64,000 bases of DNA from CAYYWP01 sp050176585 (GTDB taxonomy: Bacteria; Desulfobacterota; Binatia; HRBIN30; CADEER01): the NCBI GenBank assembly GCA_050176585.1, contig JBFXHX010000014.1, forward strand, positions 35,839 through 99,838, in the 5' to 3' direction. Below the pieces are notes generated by a model that ran no database searches, was not told the DNA's origin, and was given only the letters and a program-made list of their open reading frames with translations. Position 1 is the first letter of the stretch; each line of letters opens with the position of its first letter. Position numbers and translations under genes: made by a program. Below are positions 34,287-42,965 of this stretch, in pieces.

Positions 34287-35660
34287 GTGAAACAACGCGC
34301 AGGGATCACGCTGTTCATCGTCGTCGTATGCGCCACGCTGCTCGCCAGCACCTGGCTCGCTCGACAAGTATCGGCGGTGGGGCGCGATGCGTACCAAAAC
34401 ATCGAAGCATTCGCGAACGTGCTGACCATCGTCCAGAAGAACTACGTGGACGAAGTTGCCACGGATAAATTGATCGACGGCGCGATCAACGGAATGCTCA
34501 CCTCGCTCGATCCGCACAGCGCCTACCTGACGCCGGATCTCTACCGCGAGCTGCAGGTCGACACGCGCGGCAGCTTCGGGGGGCTCGGCATCGAGATCAC
34601 CCAGCGCAGCGGGGTGCTGACCGTCGTCTCGCCGATCGAGGACACGCCGGCATTTCGCGCCGGCATCCGTTCCGGGGATCAGATCGTCAAGATCGACAAC
34701 GAGTTCACCAAGGACATGACGCTGCTGCAGGCGGTCAAGCTGATGCGCGGCGCCGAGGGCACGAACATCAAGCTGACGATCCGGCGCGAAGATGAGCCCG
34801 ACTGGATTACGCTGACGCTCAAGCGCGAGGTGATCCAGATCAAGAGCGTGAAGTATCGCGTGCTGGAGCCGCACTTCGGGTATCTGCGCATCACGGCGTT
34901 CCAGGAGCGCACCGAGCACGACGCCAAGGCGGCGCTGGCGGAGATGGAAAAGGAGTCCGGTGGACTGCGCGGGCTCGTGCTCGATCTGCGGAACAACCCG
35001 GGCGGGTTGCTCTCGCAAGCGGTCAAGGTCGCGGACCTCTTCCTCGATTCCGGTCTGGTTGTCTACACGGAGGGCCGCCTCGACAATCAGGCGCAGCGAT
35101 ACAGCGCTCATAAGGGGCCCGGCATCGGGGAGTTCCCGATGGTGGTGCTGGTAAACGGCGGCAGCGCCAGCGCATCGGAGATCGTCGCCGGCGCGCTCCA
35201 GGACCACAAACGCGCGTTGGTGCTCGGCACGCAGACCTTCGGCAAGGGATCGGTGCAGACGATCCTGCCGCTCTCGGATGGCGAGGCGGCGATTCGCCTC
35301 ACGACGGCGCGCTACTTCACGCCGAACGGCCGTTCGATCCAGGCGACCGGCATCACGCCCGATATCATCATGGACCCGCCCGTACAGGTCGCGACCGCAG
35401 GAACCCCGGAGCGGCCGCCGGACATGATCAGCGAGCGCAATCTGCCGCGCCACCTCGAGGGCACCGACGTGCCGCGCAACCTCGAGGGGACCGACGTGCC
35501 GCGCAAGCCCGCGACCGAGCCCAAGGACGGCGGTGCCGAACCGACGAGCGATGCGAGCGTACCCGCGGCAGATGCGGCCGATCCGCAGCTCGACCGTGCG
35601 CTGGAGCTGCTGAAGAGCTGGAACGTCTTCAAGACCGTGGTGGCGCACAACCCGGAGTGA
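34287..35660 (+). CDS. S41-family C-terminal processing protease (CtpA-like)
   Basis: 457 residues from GTG 34287 (VKQRAGITLFIVVVC) with GGAGG upstream. An N-terminal signal/anchor helix, then TLVQKNYVDE-like segment (VQKNYVDEVATDKLIDGAI), a PDZ domain (GSFGGLGIEITQRSG...FRAGIRSGDQIVKID) and the protease core: LDLRNNPGGLLSQAV, catalytic Ser in VNGGSASASEIVAGAL and Lys in GTQTFGKGSVQT. It trims periplasmic proteins or peptidoglycan hydrolases. Near the C-terminus a 9-residue unit (H/N-LEGTDVPR) is tandemly duplicated. The divergent polysaccharide deacetylase downstream is the usual neighbour. Confidence 0.94.
   Translation: MKQRAGITLFIVVVCATLLASTWLARQVSAVGRDAYQNIEAFANVLTIVQKNYVDEVATDKLIDGAINGMLTSLDPHSAYLTPDLYRELQVDTRGSFGGLGIEITQRSGVLTVVSPIEDTPAFRAGIRSGDQIVKIDNEFTKDMTLLQAVKLMRGAEGTNIKLTIRREDEPDWITLTLKREVIQIKSVKYRVLEPHFGYLRITAFQERTEHDAKAALAEMEKESGGLRGLVLDLRNNPGGLLSQAVKVADLFLDSGLVVYTEGRLDNQAQRYSAHKGPGIGEFPMVVLVNGGSASASEIVAGALQDHKRALVLGTQTFGKGSVQTILPLSDGEAAIRLTTARYFTPNGRSIQATGITPDIIMDPPVQVATAGTPERPPDMISERNLPRHLEGTDVPRNLEGTDVPRKPATEPKDGGAEPTSDASVPAADAADPQLDRALELLKSWNVFKTVVAHNPE
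35451..35504 (+). repeat. 27-bp in-frame tandem duplication in the CtpA-like gene
   Basis: Two adjacent 27-base units (35451-35477 and 35478-35504) differ at only 2 positions and encode HLEGTDVPR and NLEGTDVPR in the flexible C-terminal tail after the protease domain. Probably a recent slippage or duplication event. Confidence 0.85.
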
Positions 35661-35662
35661 AC

Positions 35663-35686
35663 GGGCGGCCGGTAATCCGGCCGCCC
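35663..35686 (+). terminator. perfect 10-bp hairpin after the ctpA-like stop
   Basis: GGGCGGCCGG-TAAT-CCGGCCGCCC starts two bases after the stop codon. It is very stable (all GC stem), but is not followed by a T-tract. It could be a weak terminator or protect the 3' end of the protease mRNA, with transcription continuing into the deacetylase gene 24 bases later. Confidence 0.5.
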
Positions 35687-35710
35687 AACCCATAGCCGAG
35701 CCGTGCTTCA

Positions 35711-36835
35711 ATGGCCGTGCGGGGCGAGCGTCCGCCCATCGGACTCGCGTGGGTCATCACTTGGCCGCTGGGTGCCGTCTTCGCGGCCCTCGCGTTTCTC
35801 GCTGCCGAGAACCTCCGCCATCCGTGGGGATCGTCCGGCAGCCCGCTCCCGACCGCGACCAGCAGCGGGGCGTGGAATGAACGCCTGCCGGCCCGCATCG
35901 CGGCGCTCGACGCGGCACTGCGCAGCGGGCCCCTGCGGCTCACCGCGCCATTGGAAGAAGAGCGCGGCTCGGGCGCACTGCGCTACAAGTATCGCCTCTA
36001 CGAGGTGCAGCTCGCGCCGGCCCACCGCGAGCGCGCCGACTTGACCATCGACGCGGCGCGCGGCGCGGATCCCGGGCTGACCGTCACGACCGCGCAGGAC
36101 GCCGACAAGACCGAAGTGCGGTTGGGGCTGGACGGGCTGCTGGTCTCTACCGTGCGCGTACTCTGGCGCGAGCATCCCGAGATGCGGCCGCGCGTGTCGG
36201 TGATCGTCGGGCCGCTCGGCGATGACTTGCGCCTCGCCCGGCACGTGATCGAGACGATCGATGCGCCGATCGCGCTCGGCATCCGCCCGCAGCGACCGTT
36301 CTCCCGCCAAATCGCGCAACTCGCCAAGATGTTCGATCGCGCGGCGATCGTTCAGCTCGACGGCGGGTTGATCGCGGCGCCGGCGACCCCAGGGGTCGAG
36401 CCGCTGCCGCTGCGCGACATCGACACCGTTCTCGTCAGCGTACCGGATGCCGTCGGCCTGGCCTGGAGCGGTACGGATCCGGCGGTGCCGCGCCCTCATC
36501 GGGACGCCATCGCTGAACTGGACCGCCGGCATTTGCTCTTCGTCGGCGACCGCGGCCGCGAGCACGACGGCGCCATGCCAGTGCCGATTGCCCTTGCCCA
36601 GGTGAGCGAGGTGCCAGTCACGCTGGCCCAACAACTGCGCGCGGTCGTCGCGGAGGCGCAGCGGCGCGGCCGCGCGGTGGCCATCGCGCCGCCGACCGAT
36701 GCCGGCATCGCCGCACTCCAGGAGGCCGTGCCGCATTGGCGTGCGCAGGGAATCGACGTCGTTCCCGTCTCCGCGTTGCTCGCTGCGGGGGAACCGGCGC
36801 CGCCATCGCAGCCGGCGACGTTGTCACATCGCTGA
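35711..36835 (+). CDS. divergent polysaccharide deacetylase family protein (YibQ-like)
   Basis: 374 residues. One membrane segment at about 12-35 (IGLAWVITWPLGAVFAALAF), then a linker and a periplasmic domain with the divergent NodB-like fold: RVSVIVGPLGDDLRLARHVI, PIALGIRPQRPFSRQIAQ, LLFVGDRGREHDG and AVAIAPPTDAGIAALQEAVP. The metal-binding His of true deacetylases are largely absent, as usual in this family. It is typically found beside CtpA and EnvC in a cell-wall division cluster; EnvC is not present here. Confidence 0.82.
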   Translation: MAVRGERPPIGLAWVITWPLGAVFAALAFLAAENLRHPWGSSGSPLPTATSSGAWNERLPARIAALDAALRSGPLRLTAPLEEERGSGALRYKYRLYEVQLAPAHRERADLTIDAARGADPGLTVTTAQDADKTEVRLGLDGLLVSTVRVLWREHPEMRPRVSVIVGPLGDDLRLARHVIETIDAPIALGIRPQRPFSRQIAQLAKMFDRAAIVQLDGGLIAAPATPGVEPLPLRDIDTVLVSVPDAVGLAWSGTDPAVPRPHRDAIAELDRRHLLFVGDRGREHDGAMPVPIALAQVSEVPVTLAQQLRAVVAEAQRRGRAVAIAPPTDAGIAALQEAVPHWRAQGIDVVPVSALLAAGEPAPPSQPATLSHR

Positions 36836-36850
36836 CCGCTTTGTTACAGT
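36821..36850 (+). promoter_or_regulatory. predicted promoter of xseA with near-leaderless start
   Basis: TTGTCA (36821-36826; 5 of 6), 18-base spacer, TACAGT (36845-36850; 4 of 6). The -35 box lies inside the end of the preceding gene, and the ATG at 36858 is 7 bases beyond the -10 with no ribosome-binding site. Confidence 0.45.
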
Positions 36851-36857
36851 CGCTCCG

Positions 36858-38072
36858 ATGCGAGGATCGGTCGACGCCGCGGCGCGCGCGCCGGTGCTCA
36901 GCGTCTCCGATCTCATCCGGCTGCTGCGCGCCACCGTGGAAGGGGAGTATGCGGAGATGTGGGTGGCCGGTGAGCTCTCCAACTTCCGTCTCCATACCTC
37001 CGGCCATGTCTATTTTCGGCTGAAGGACGCGCGCGGCCAACTCGCCGCCGTGATGTTCCGTTCGGCGGCACGCCGGCTGCGCTTTACCCCCGAGGATGGG
37101 CTCGCCGTGCTCGCGCACGGCCGCATGAGCGTCTACGAAGCGCGCGGCGACCTGCAGCTCTACGTCGATATGCTCGAGCCGCGCGGCGTGGGCAGCGCGC
37201 AACTGGCGCTGGAGCAGCTCAAGCGCCGGCTGGCCGAGGAAGGGCTGTTCGACGCCGCCCGCAAGCGCCCGTTGCCGGCGTGGCCGCGCGCGGTCGGCGT
37301 GGTTACCGCCCTCTCCGGTGCCGCCGTACACGACGTCGTGACCGCGTTGCGCGCGCGGTGGCCTTGCGTGCGCATCCTCGTGCGCCCGGTGCGCGTTCAG
37401 GGGCCGTTCGCGGGCGCGGACATCGTCAATGCGCTGGCAGATCTCGCGACGTGGGCGTCAGTCGATGTCGTGGTGGTCGGCCGCGGCGGCGGGTCGGCGG
37501 AGGACTTGTGGGCGTTCAATGAGGAGCGCGTCGCTCGCGCGATCGCGGCGTCACCCGTGCCGGTGGTCTCCGCCGTCGGGCACGAAATCGATGTGACGCT
37601 GGCCGACCTGGCTGCCGATTGCCGCGCCGCGACGCCGACCGCGGCGGCCGCGCTGGTCGTCGCCGACGGCGGGGCGGTGCGGCAGCAGGTGGCGCTGCGC
37701 TGGCAGGCACTGCAGCGCGCGATGCGCGGGCTGCTCGGGCGCCGGCGCGAGCACCTCACCGGAGCGCGCGCGCGGCTGCGCGATCCGCGCCGAGTGCTGC
37801 AGGAGGAGCGCGCGCGCGTCGCCGCGCTGCATCACCGGGGTATCCGCGCCGCGTTGACAGCCGTGCGCACTGCCGAGGCGCGGCTGGTCGCGGCCGCCGC
37901 GCGGCTCCACGCGCTCAGCCCGCTGGCCGTGTTGGAACGTGGATACGCGATCGCTCGGCGATCGGACGGCGGGGTCGTGCGCGCGGCCGACGAGGTCGCC
38001 GTGGGAGATGCATTGGACCTGGTCTTCCGCCGCGGCGGCGCGCGCGTGCGAGTCGAAGAGCGGCGAAACTAG
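36858..38072 (+). CDS. xseA: exodeoxyribonuclease VII large subunit
   Basis: 404 residues from ATG 36858 (the frame is open farther upstream without homology). XseA with XseB degrades single-stranded DNA from both ends. N-terminal OB-fold: LSVSDLIRLLRATVEGEYAE, MWVAGELSNFRLHTSGHVYF and LKD. Core: PRAVGVVTALSGAAVHDVV, VVVGRGGGSAEDLWAFNEE and VVSAVGHEIDVTLADLAADC, containing the conserved catalytic residues. A long coiled-coil region rich in Arg/Ala follows before LERGYAIARRSDG. xseB follows 14 bases later. Confidence 0.95.
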   Translation: MRGSVDAAARAPVLSVSDLIRLLRATVEGEYAEMWVAGELSNFRLHTSGHVYFRLKDARGQLAAVMFRSAARRLRFTPEDGLAVLAHGRMSVYEARGDLQLYVDMLEPRGVGSAQLALEQLKRRLAEEGLFDAARKRPLPAWPRAVGVVTALSGAAVHDVVTALRARWPCVRILVRPVRVQGPFAGADIVNALADLATWASVDVVVVGRGGGSAEDLWAFNEERVARAIAASPVPVVSAVGHEIDVTLADLAADCRAATPTAAAALVVADGGAVRQQVALRWQALQRAMRGLLGRRREHLTGARARLRDPRRVLQEERARVAALHHRGIRAALTAVRTAEARLVAAAARLHALSPLAVLERGYAIARRSDGGVVRAADEVAVGDALDLVFRRGGARVRVEERRN

Positions 38073-38086
38073 CGAGGAGTTTTGGA

Positions 38087-38335
38087 ATGGCGAATGAGCG
38101 CGAAACCGGGACGGTGGCGTTCGAGATGCAATTGGCAGAGTTGGAGGCGCTCGTGACCCGACTGGAGTCGGGCGAGCTGCCGCTGGAGGAGGCGCTGCGT
38201 GCGTTCGAGGCGGGCGTCGGCTTGGTGCGCGGGTTGAACGAACAGCTCACGGGCGCCGAACAGCGCGTGGAAATTCTGACCCGCACGGCGTCCGGCGCAC
38301 TGCAGGTGCGCCCGGCCGCGGATGATGAGCTGTGA
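38087..38335 (+). CDS. xseB: exodeoxyribonuclease VII small subunit
   Basis: 82 residues from ATG 38087 with GAGGAG at 38074-38079. The helical pair FEMQLAELEALVTRLESGEL and PLEEALRAFEAGVGLVRGLN is the family signature. It wraps around the XseA coiled coil. Overlaps the ispA start by four bases (GTGA). Confidence 0.94.
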   Translation: MANERETGTVAFEMQLAELEALVTRLESGELPLEEALRAFEAGVGLVRGLNEQLTGAEQRVEILTRTASGALQVRPAADDEL

Positions 38336-39228
38336 TCGATCTCGCCGCCTATTTGGCCCGGCAACAAGCGCGCGTCGACACGGCGCTCGCAGAATACTTC
38401 CCGGCGCAAACGGCGCATCCGCACCAGCTGTTCGAGGCCATCCGCTATAGCCTCCTCGGCGGTGGCAAACGGATCCGGCCGGTGCTCGCCCTCTCGGCGT
38501 GCGAGGCGGTGGGAGGCGATGGTGACGCGGCGCTGCCGGTCGCCTGCGCGCTGGAGATGATCCACTCCTACTCGCTCGTGCACGACGATCTGCCGGCCAT
38601 GGACGACGACGCGCTGCGCCGCGGGCGGCCGACGACCCACATCGCCTTCGGCGAGGGCATGGCGATTCTGGCCGGCGATGCGCTGCTGACCGAGGCATTC
38701 GCGCTGCTGACGCAGGCGGCGGCCGCGTCGCACCAGCCCCGCCGGGTGCTGCTGGCCGCGCGCGAAATCGCCGTGGCGGCGGGCGCGCACGGGATGGTGG
38801 GTGGCCAAGCGGCCGACCTGGCCGCGGAGGGGCAGGCCGCCGATTTGGCGACCGTGGAGTACATCCACGTGCGCAAGACCGGCGCGCTGATTCTCGCCGC
38901 GATCCGCGCCGGCGCTCTGGTGGGTGGGGCGCGGGCGCGCGAGTTGAAGCGTTTGACCCGTTACGGGGAATGCCTCGGCCTCGCGTTTCAGATCGCGGAC
39001 GACATCCTGGATGCGATCGGTCACACCGAGAAGACCGGGAAGGTGCAAGGCCGCGACCAGGATCGGCACAAGGCGACCTTTCCCGCCGTCATGGGCCTTC
39101 TGGCAGCGCAGGCTCGGGCCATCGAGCTGCGCGCGCAGGCGCTAGACGCGCTGCGCGATCTGCCAGAAACGGCCGAGCCCTTGCGCGCCCTGGCGCGCTT
39201 CGTCGTCGAGCGCGCCGTGGATACCTGA
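38332..39228 (+). CDS. ispA: short-chain polyprenyl diphosphate synthase (farnesyl/geranylgeranyl diphosphate synthase)
   Basis: 298 residues from GTG 38332. Condenses IPP with DMAPP/GPP to give FPP or GGPP. First Asp-rich motif HDDLPAMDDDALRRGRPTTH and second FQIADDILDAIG, with LGGGKRIRPVLAL. Ser-Tyr-Ser before the first motif (EMIHSYSLVHDD) fits an FPP/GGPP product. It follows xseB in the usual order; the dxs gene that commonly comes next is absent and tlyA follows directly (3 bases). Confidence 0.92.
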   Translation: MIDLAAYLARQQARVDTALAEYFPAQTAHPHQLFEAIRYSLLGGGKRIRPVLALSACEAVGGDGDAALPVACALEMIHSYSLVHDDLPAMDDDALRRGRPTTHIAFGEGMAILAGDALLTEAFALLTQAAAASHQPRRVLLAAREIAVAAGAHGMVGGQAADLAAEGQAADLATVEYIHVRKTGALILAAIRAGALVGGARARELKRLTRYGECLGLAFQIADDILDAIGHTEKTGKVQGRDQDRHKATFPAVMGLLAAQARAIELRAQALDALRDLPETAEPLRALARFVVERAVDT

Positions 39229-39231
39229 CTG

Positions 39232-39972
39232 GTGAAGGAGCGCATCGACAAGCTCCTCGTCGTCCGCGGCTATGTAGCGAGCCGGGACCGCGCCCGTCGC
39301 CTGATCATGGCCGGGGCTGTTCGCGTCGGGGACGCGGTGGTCGACAAACCCGGGGCGCTGGTGGATGCAGAAGCTCCGCTCGCGGTCGACGCAGGCGACA
39401 TTCCGTACGCGAGCCGCGGCGGCCTCAAGCTCGCCGGCGCGCTCGCCGAGCTCGGCATCTCCGTTCAGGACCGCCTCGTCCTGGACGTCGGCGCGTCGAC
39501 CGGTGGGTTCACGGACTGCGCGTTGCAGGGCGGTGCGCGCGGCGTGATCGCGGTGGATGTGGGGTACGGCCAGCTCGCCTGGGCGCTGCGGCAGGACCCG
39601 CGCGTCACCGTGTTCGACCGATGCAACATCCGCCACCTGGAGCCTGATCGCCTGCCCGAGCGCCCCGATCTGGCGGTGATCGACGTCTCGTTCATCTCGC
39701 TGATGCTCGTGCTACCCAAGATGGTCGAGCTGCTCGCCCCCGGCGCCCCGATCGTTGCGCTCGTCAAGCCGCAGTTCGAGGTCGGCAAGGGGCAGGTCGG
39801 CCGCGGCGGAGTGGTGCGCGATCCCGCCCTGCACGCGGCGGCGGTCGACCGCGTGCGCGCGTGCGCGGAAGCGCTCGGCATGGCGGTGCTGGGGCAGTGC
39901 CCGTCGCCGATCCTGGGGACCAAGGGCAACCGCGAGTTCTTCCTCGCGCTCCGCAACCCGGGCGGCGGTTGA
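39232..39972 (+). CDS. tlyA: TlyA-family rRNA 2'-O-methyltransferase / hemolysin A
   Basis: 246 residues from GTG 39232. N-terminal S4 RNA-binding domain (RIDKLLVVRGYVASRDRARR) and C-terminal FtsJ-like methyltransferase: ASRGGLKLAGALAE, VLDVGASTGGFTDCAL (SAM motif), AVDVGYGQLAWALRQDPRV, VIDVSFISLMLVLP and LVKPQFEVGKGQVGRGGVVR. In some bacteria it methylates 16S C1409 and 23S C1920 riboses. Ends with a Gly-rich tail before the rpoZ promoter region. Confidence 0.93.
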   Translation: MKERIDKLLVVRGYVASRDRARRLIMAGAVRVGDAVVDKPGALVDAEAPLAVDAGDIPYASRGGLKLAGALAELGISVQDRLVLDVGASTGGFTDCALQGGARGVIAVDVGYGQLAWALRQDPRVTVFDRCNIRHLEPDRLPERPDLAVIDVSFISLMLVLPKMVELLAPGAPIVALVKPQFEVGKGQVGRGGVVRDPALHAAAVDRVRACAEALGMAVLGQCPSPILGTKGNREFFLALRNPGGG

Positions 39973-39985
39973 GATCGGGGTTGGG

Positions 39986-40014
39986 TTGGCCTGTCCGGTG
40001 TTTTCGGCTACACC
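39986..40014 (+). promoter_or_regulatory. possible promoter of rpoZ
   Basis: TTGGCC (39986-39991) and TACACC (40009-40014) with a 17-base spacer in the 67-base gap between tlyA and rpoZ. The -10 match is weak (3 of 6). Confidence 0.3.
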
Positions 40015-40039
40015 TTTCGCCTGGAAGGAATTCAGACGC

Positions 40040-40234
40040 ATGGCGCGGATCACGGTTGAAGATTGCTTGGATAAGGTGCCAAATCGCTTCGAACTCGTGC
40101 TGCTCGGCGCCCGTCGCGCCAAGCAGCTGCTCAAAGGCGCCCGTCCCCTCGTCGAAAGCGACAACAAAGAAGTGGTGACGGCGCTCCGGGAGATTGCGGC
40201 CGGCGAAGTCGACCTCGAGTATCCCGAGGAGTGA
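40040..40234 (+). CDS. rpoZ: RNA polymerase omega subunit
   Basis: 64 residues from ATG 40040, preceded by GGAAGGA. Matches omega along its whole length: MARITVEDCLDKVPNRFELV, LLGARRAKQLLKGA and KEVVTALREIAAGEVDL. It stabilises the beta' subunit of RNA polymerase. dnaJ follows 33 bases later. Confidence 0.95.
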   Translation: MARITVEDCLDKVPNRFELVLLGARRAKQLLKGARPLVESDNKEVVTALREIAAGEVDLEYPEE

Positions 40235-40267
40235 GCTACCGCCGCTGGCGGGCGCGGGCGGGCGGCG

Positions 40268-41479
40268 ATGGCCGAGAAGGACTATTACGCGACGCTCGGC
40301 GTCTCGAAGTCGGCGTCGACGGATGAGATCAAAAAAGCCTACCGCAAGCTCGCGCGGAAGCATCACCCGGATCTGAATCCGGGCAAGCGCGAGTCCGAAG
40401 AGCGCTTCAAGGAGATCTCCGAAGCGCACGACGTTCTGACCGATCCCGAAAAGCGCAAGCTGTACGACGAATTCGGGACCATCGGCGTGCAGGCCGGCTT
40501 CGACCCGGAACAGGCGCGCGCGTATCGCGAGCGCGCCGCTGAGTGGGAACGCGGTGGAGCGGGCGCGGCCTACCAAGGCTTTGGCGGGCAGGGCTTCGGT
40601 GGCCAGGCATTCGGCGGCGAGGGATACGCCGGCTACAGCTCGTTCGAGGACATCTTCAGCGACATCTTCCGCGGCCGCGGTGGCGGCGATGCGCAGTTCG
40701 GTGGCGGTGCTCAATTCGGCGGCGGCCGGAGCGGCCGCGCCCGCGGTGGCGCGGATGCGGAGACCGAGATGACCGTCGACCTGCTCGATGCGGTGCGCGG
40801 CATTTCGACATCGCTCAGCATCGAGCGCCAGGAGCCGTGTCCCGTGTGCGGCGGCACGGGCGCCGATCCCGCCAGCACAATCACGTGCCCGGATTGCAAC
40901 GGATCGGGCCGCGTCAAGGTGGGGGAGGGGCCGAGGTCGTTCACGCGGAGCTGCCCGCGCTGCGGCGGCAGCGGGCGCATCTCCGAGCGGCCGTGCCAGG
41001 CCTGCGGTGGCGCGGGCGTGCGCCGCGTCACCGAGCGCTTGACGGTGCACATCCCGCCCGGCGTCGATACGGGCTCGCGGGTGCGCGTCGCCGGCAAGGG
41101 CGGTCCCGGCGCTGGTGGTGGGCCGCCCGGCGACCTCTACATCCGCATCACCGTGCGACCGCATCCGCAGATCGAACGCCGCGGCGACGACCTCTACATG
41201 GACATGCCGGTGACCGTGAGCGAGGCACTGCTCGGCACGGCCGCCGATGTCCCGACGCCGGAAGGGCCGGTGCGCGTCAAAGTGCCGCCCAAGAGCCAGT
41301 CGGGTCGCAAGCTGCGCGTGAAGGGACGCGGGGTGGCGCGCCGCGGGAACCAGCGCGGCGACCTGTATCTGCGCTTGGTCGTTCACGCCCCGGATCGCGA
41401 CTCCAGCGAAGCCACGGAGGCGGCGAAGACGCTCGATGCCGCATACAGCCGCAACCCGCGCGAGGGATGGAGGTTGTAG
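40268..41479 (+). CDS. dnaJ: DnaJ-type co-chaperone with zinc-finger domain
   Basis: 403 residues. J domain with the HPD tripeptide (KLARKHHPDLNPG), a long Gly/Phe region (roughly 90-155), four CxxCxGxG zinc motifs (CPVCGGTGAD, CPDCNGSGRV, CPRCGGSGRI, CQACGGAGVR) and two beta C-terminal substrate domains (PPGVDTGSRVRVAGKG...). It stimulates DnaK ATPase and delivers clients. It is followed two bases later by a MerR/CbpM-like gene and then rpoH, so it is part of a heat-shock control unit. Confidence 0.94.
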   Translation: MAEKDYYATLGVSKSASTDEIKKAYRKLARKHHPDLNPGKRESEERFKEISEAHDVLTDPEKRKLYDEFGTIGVQAGFDPEQARAYRERAAEWERGGAGAAYQGFGGQGFGGQAFGGEGYAGYSSFEDIFSDIFRGRGGGDAQFGGGAQFGGGRSGRARGGADAETEMTVDLLDAVRGISTSLSIERQEPCPVCGGTGADPASTITCPDCNGSGRVKVGEGPRSFTRSCPRCGGSGRISERPCQACGGAGVRRVTERLTVHIPPGVDTGSRVRVAGKGGPGAGGGPPGDLYIRITVRPHPQIERRGDDLYMDMPVTVSEALLGTAADVPTPEGPVRVKVPPKSQSGRKLRVKGRGVARRGNQRGDLYLRLVVHAPDRDSSEATEAAKTLDAAYSRNPREGWRL

Positions 41480-41481
41480 CG

Positions 41482-41786
41482 ATGGCCGGGCGGTACGTGC
41501 GACTCACCGAAGTGTGCACCCGCTTCGCCATCGACGAGGGATTGTTGCAACAGGTTTGTGAGGAAGGCTTGGTCGAAATCAAGCAGAGCAGCGAGGCCGA
41601 GGATGTGATCTCGGCTGAGGACGCCGAACGCCTGCGTCTGATCGCCATCCTCATGCGGGAGTTGGACGTCAACTTGCCCGGCGTTGAGGTGATCCTCCAT
41701 CTGCGCGACGATCTGTATTCCATGCAGCGGCAGTTCGACGAGATACTCCGCACGCTGGTCGCCGAGCTTCGCCAGAGGATGGCGGG

Positions 41787-41790
<4 letters not shown>
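41482..41790 (+). CDS. MerR-type HTH protein, chaperone-modulator (CbpM/HspR) like
   Basis: 102 residues from ATG 41482, with GGAGG at 41469-41473 inside the end of dnaJ. N-terminal MerR-like HTH (YVRLTEVCTRFAIDEGLLQQ, VCEEGLVEI) and a C-terminal helix LRLIAILMRELDVNLPGVEV, ILHLRDDLYSMQ. CbpM binds the J domain of CbpA to inhibit it, and HspR represses dnaK operons; both are encoded next to a DnaJ gene as here. Its stop overlaps the rpoH GTG by four bases. Which of the two roles applies is not clear. Confidence 0.8.
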
Positions 41791-42866
<1,076 letters not shown>

Positions 42867-42889
42867 GTGCGCCACCGGCGCCGCTCACC

Positions 42890-42919
42890 TTGCCCGTGCG
42901 CGGACCGCGCGGCTATACT
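42890..42919 (+). promoter_or_regulatory. predicted sigma70-type promoter of the TPP enzyme gene
   Basis: TTGCCC (42890-42895), 18-base spacer, TATACT (42914-42919; 5 of 6). The ATG at 42966 is 46 bases downstream. Confidence 0.5.
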
Positions 42920-42965
42920 GCATGCACCGCGGCCGGAAGCCCGCGGCCTGAGCGGGAGCGAGCAA

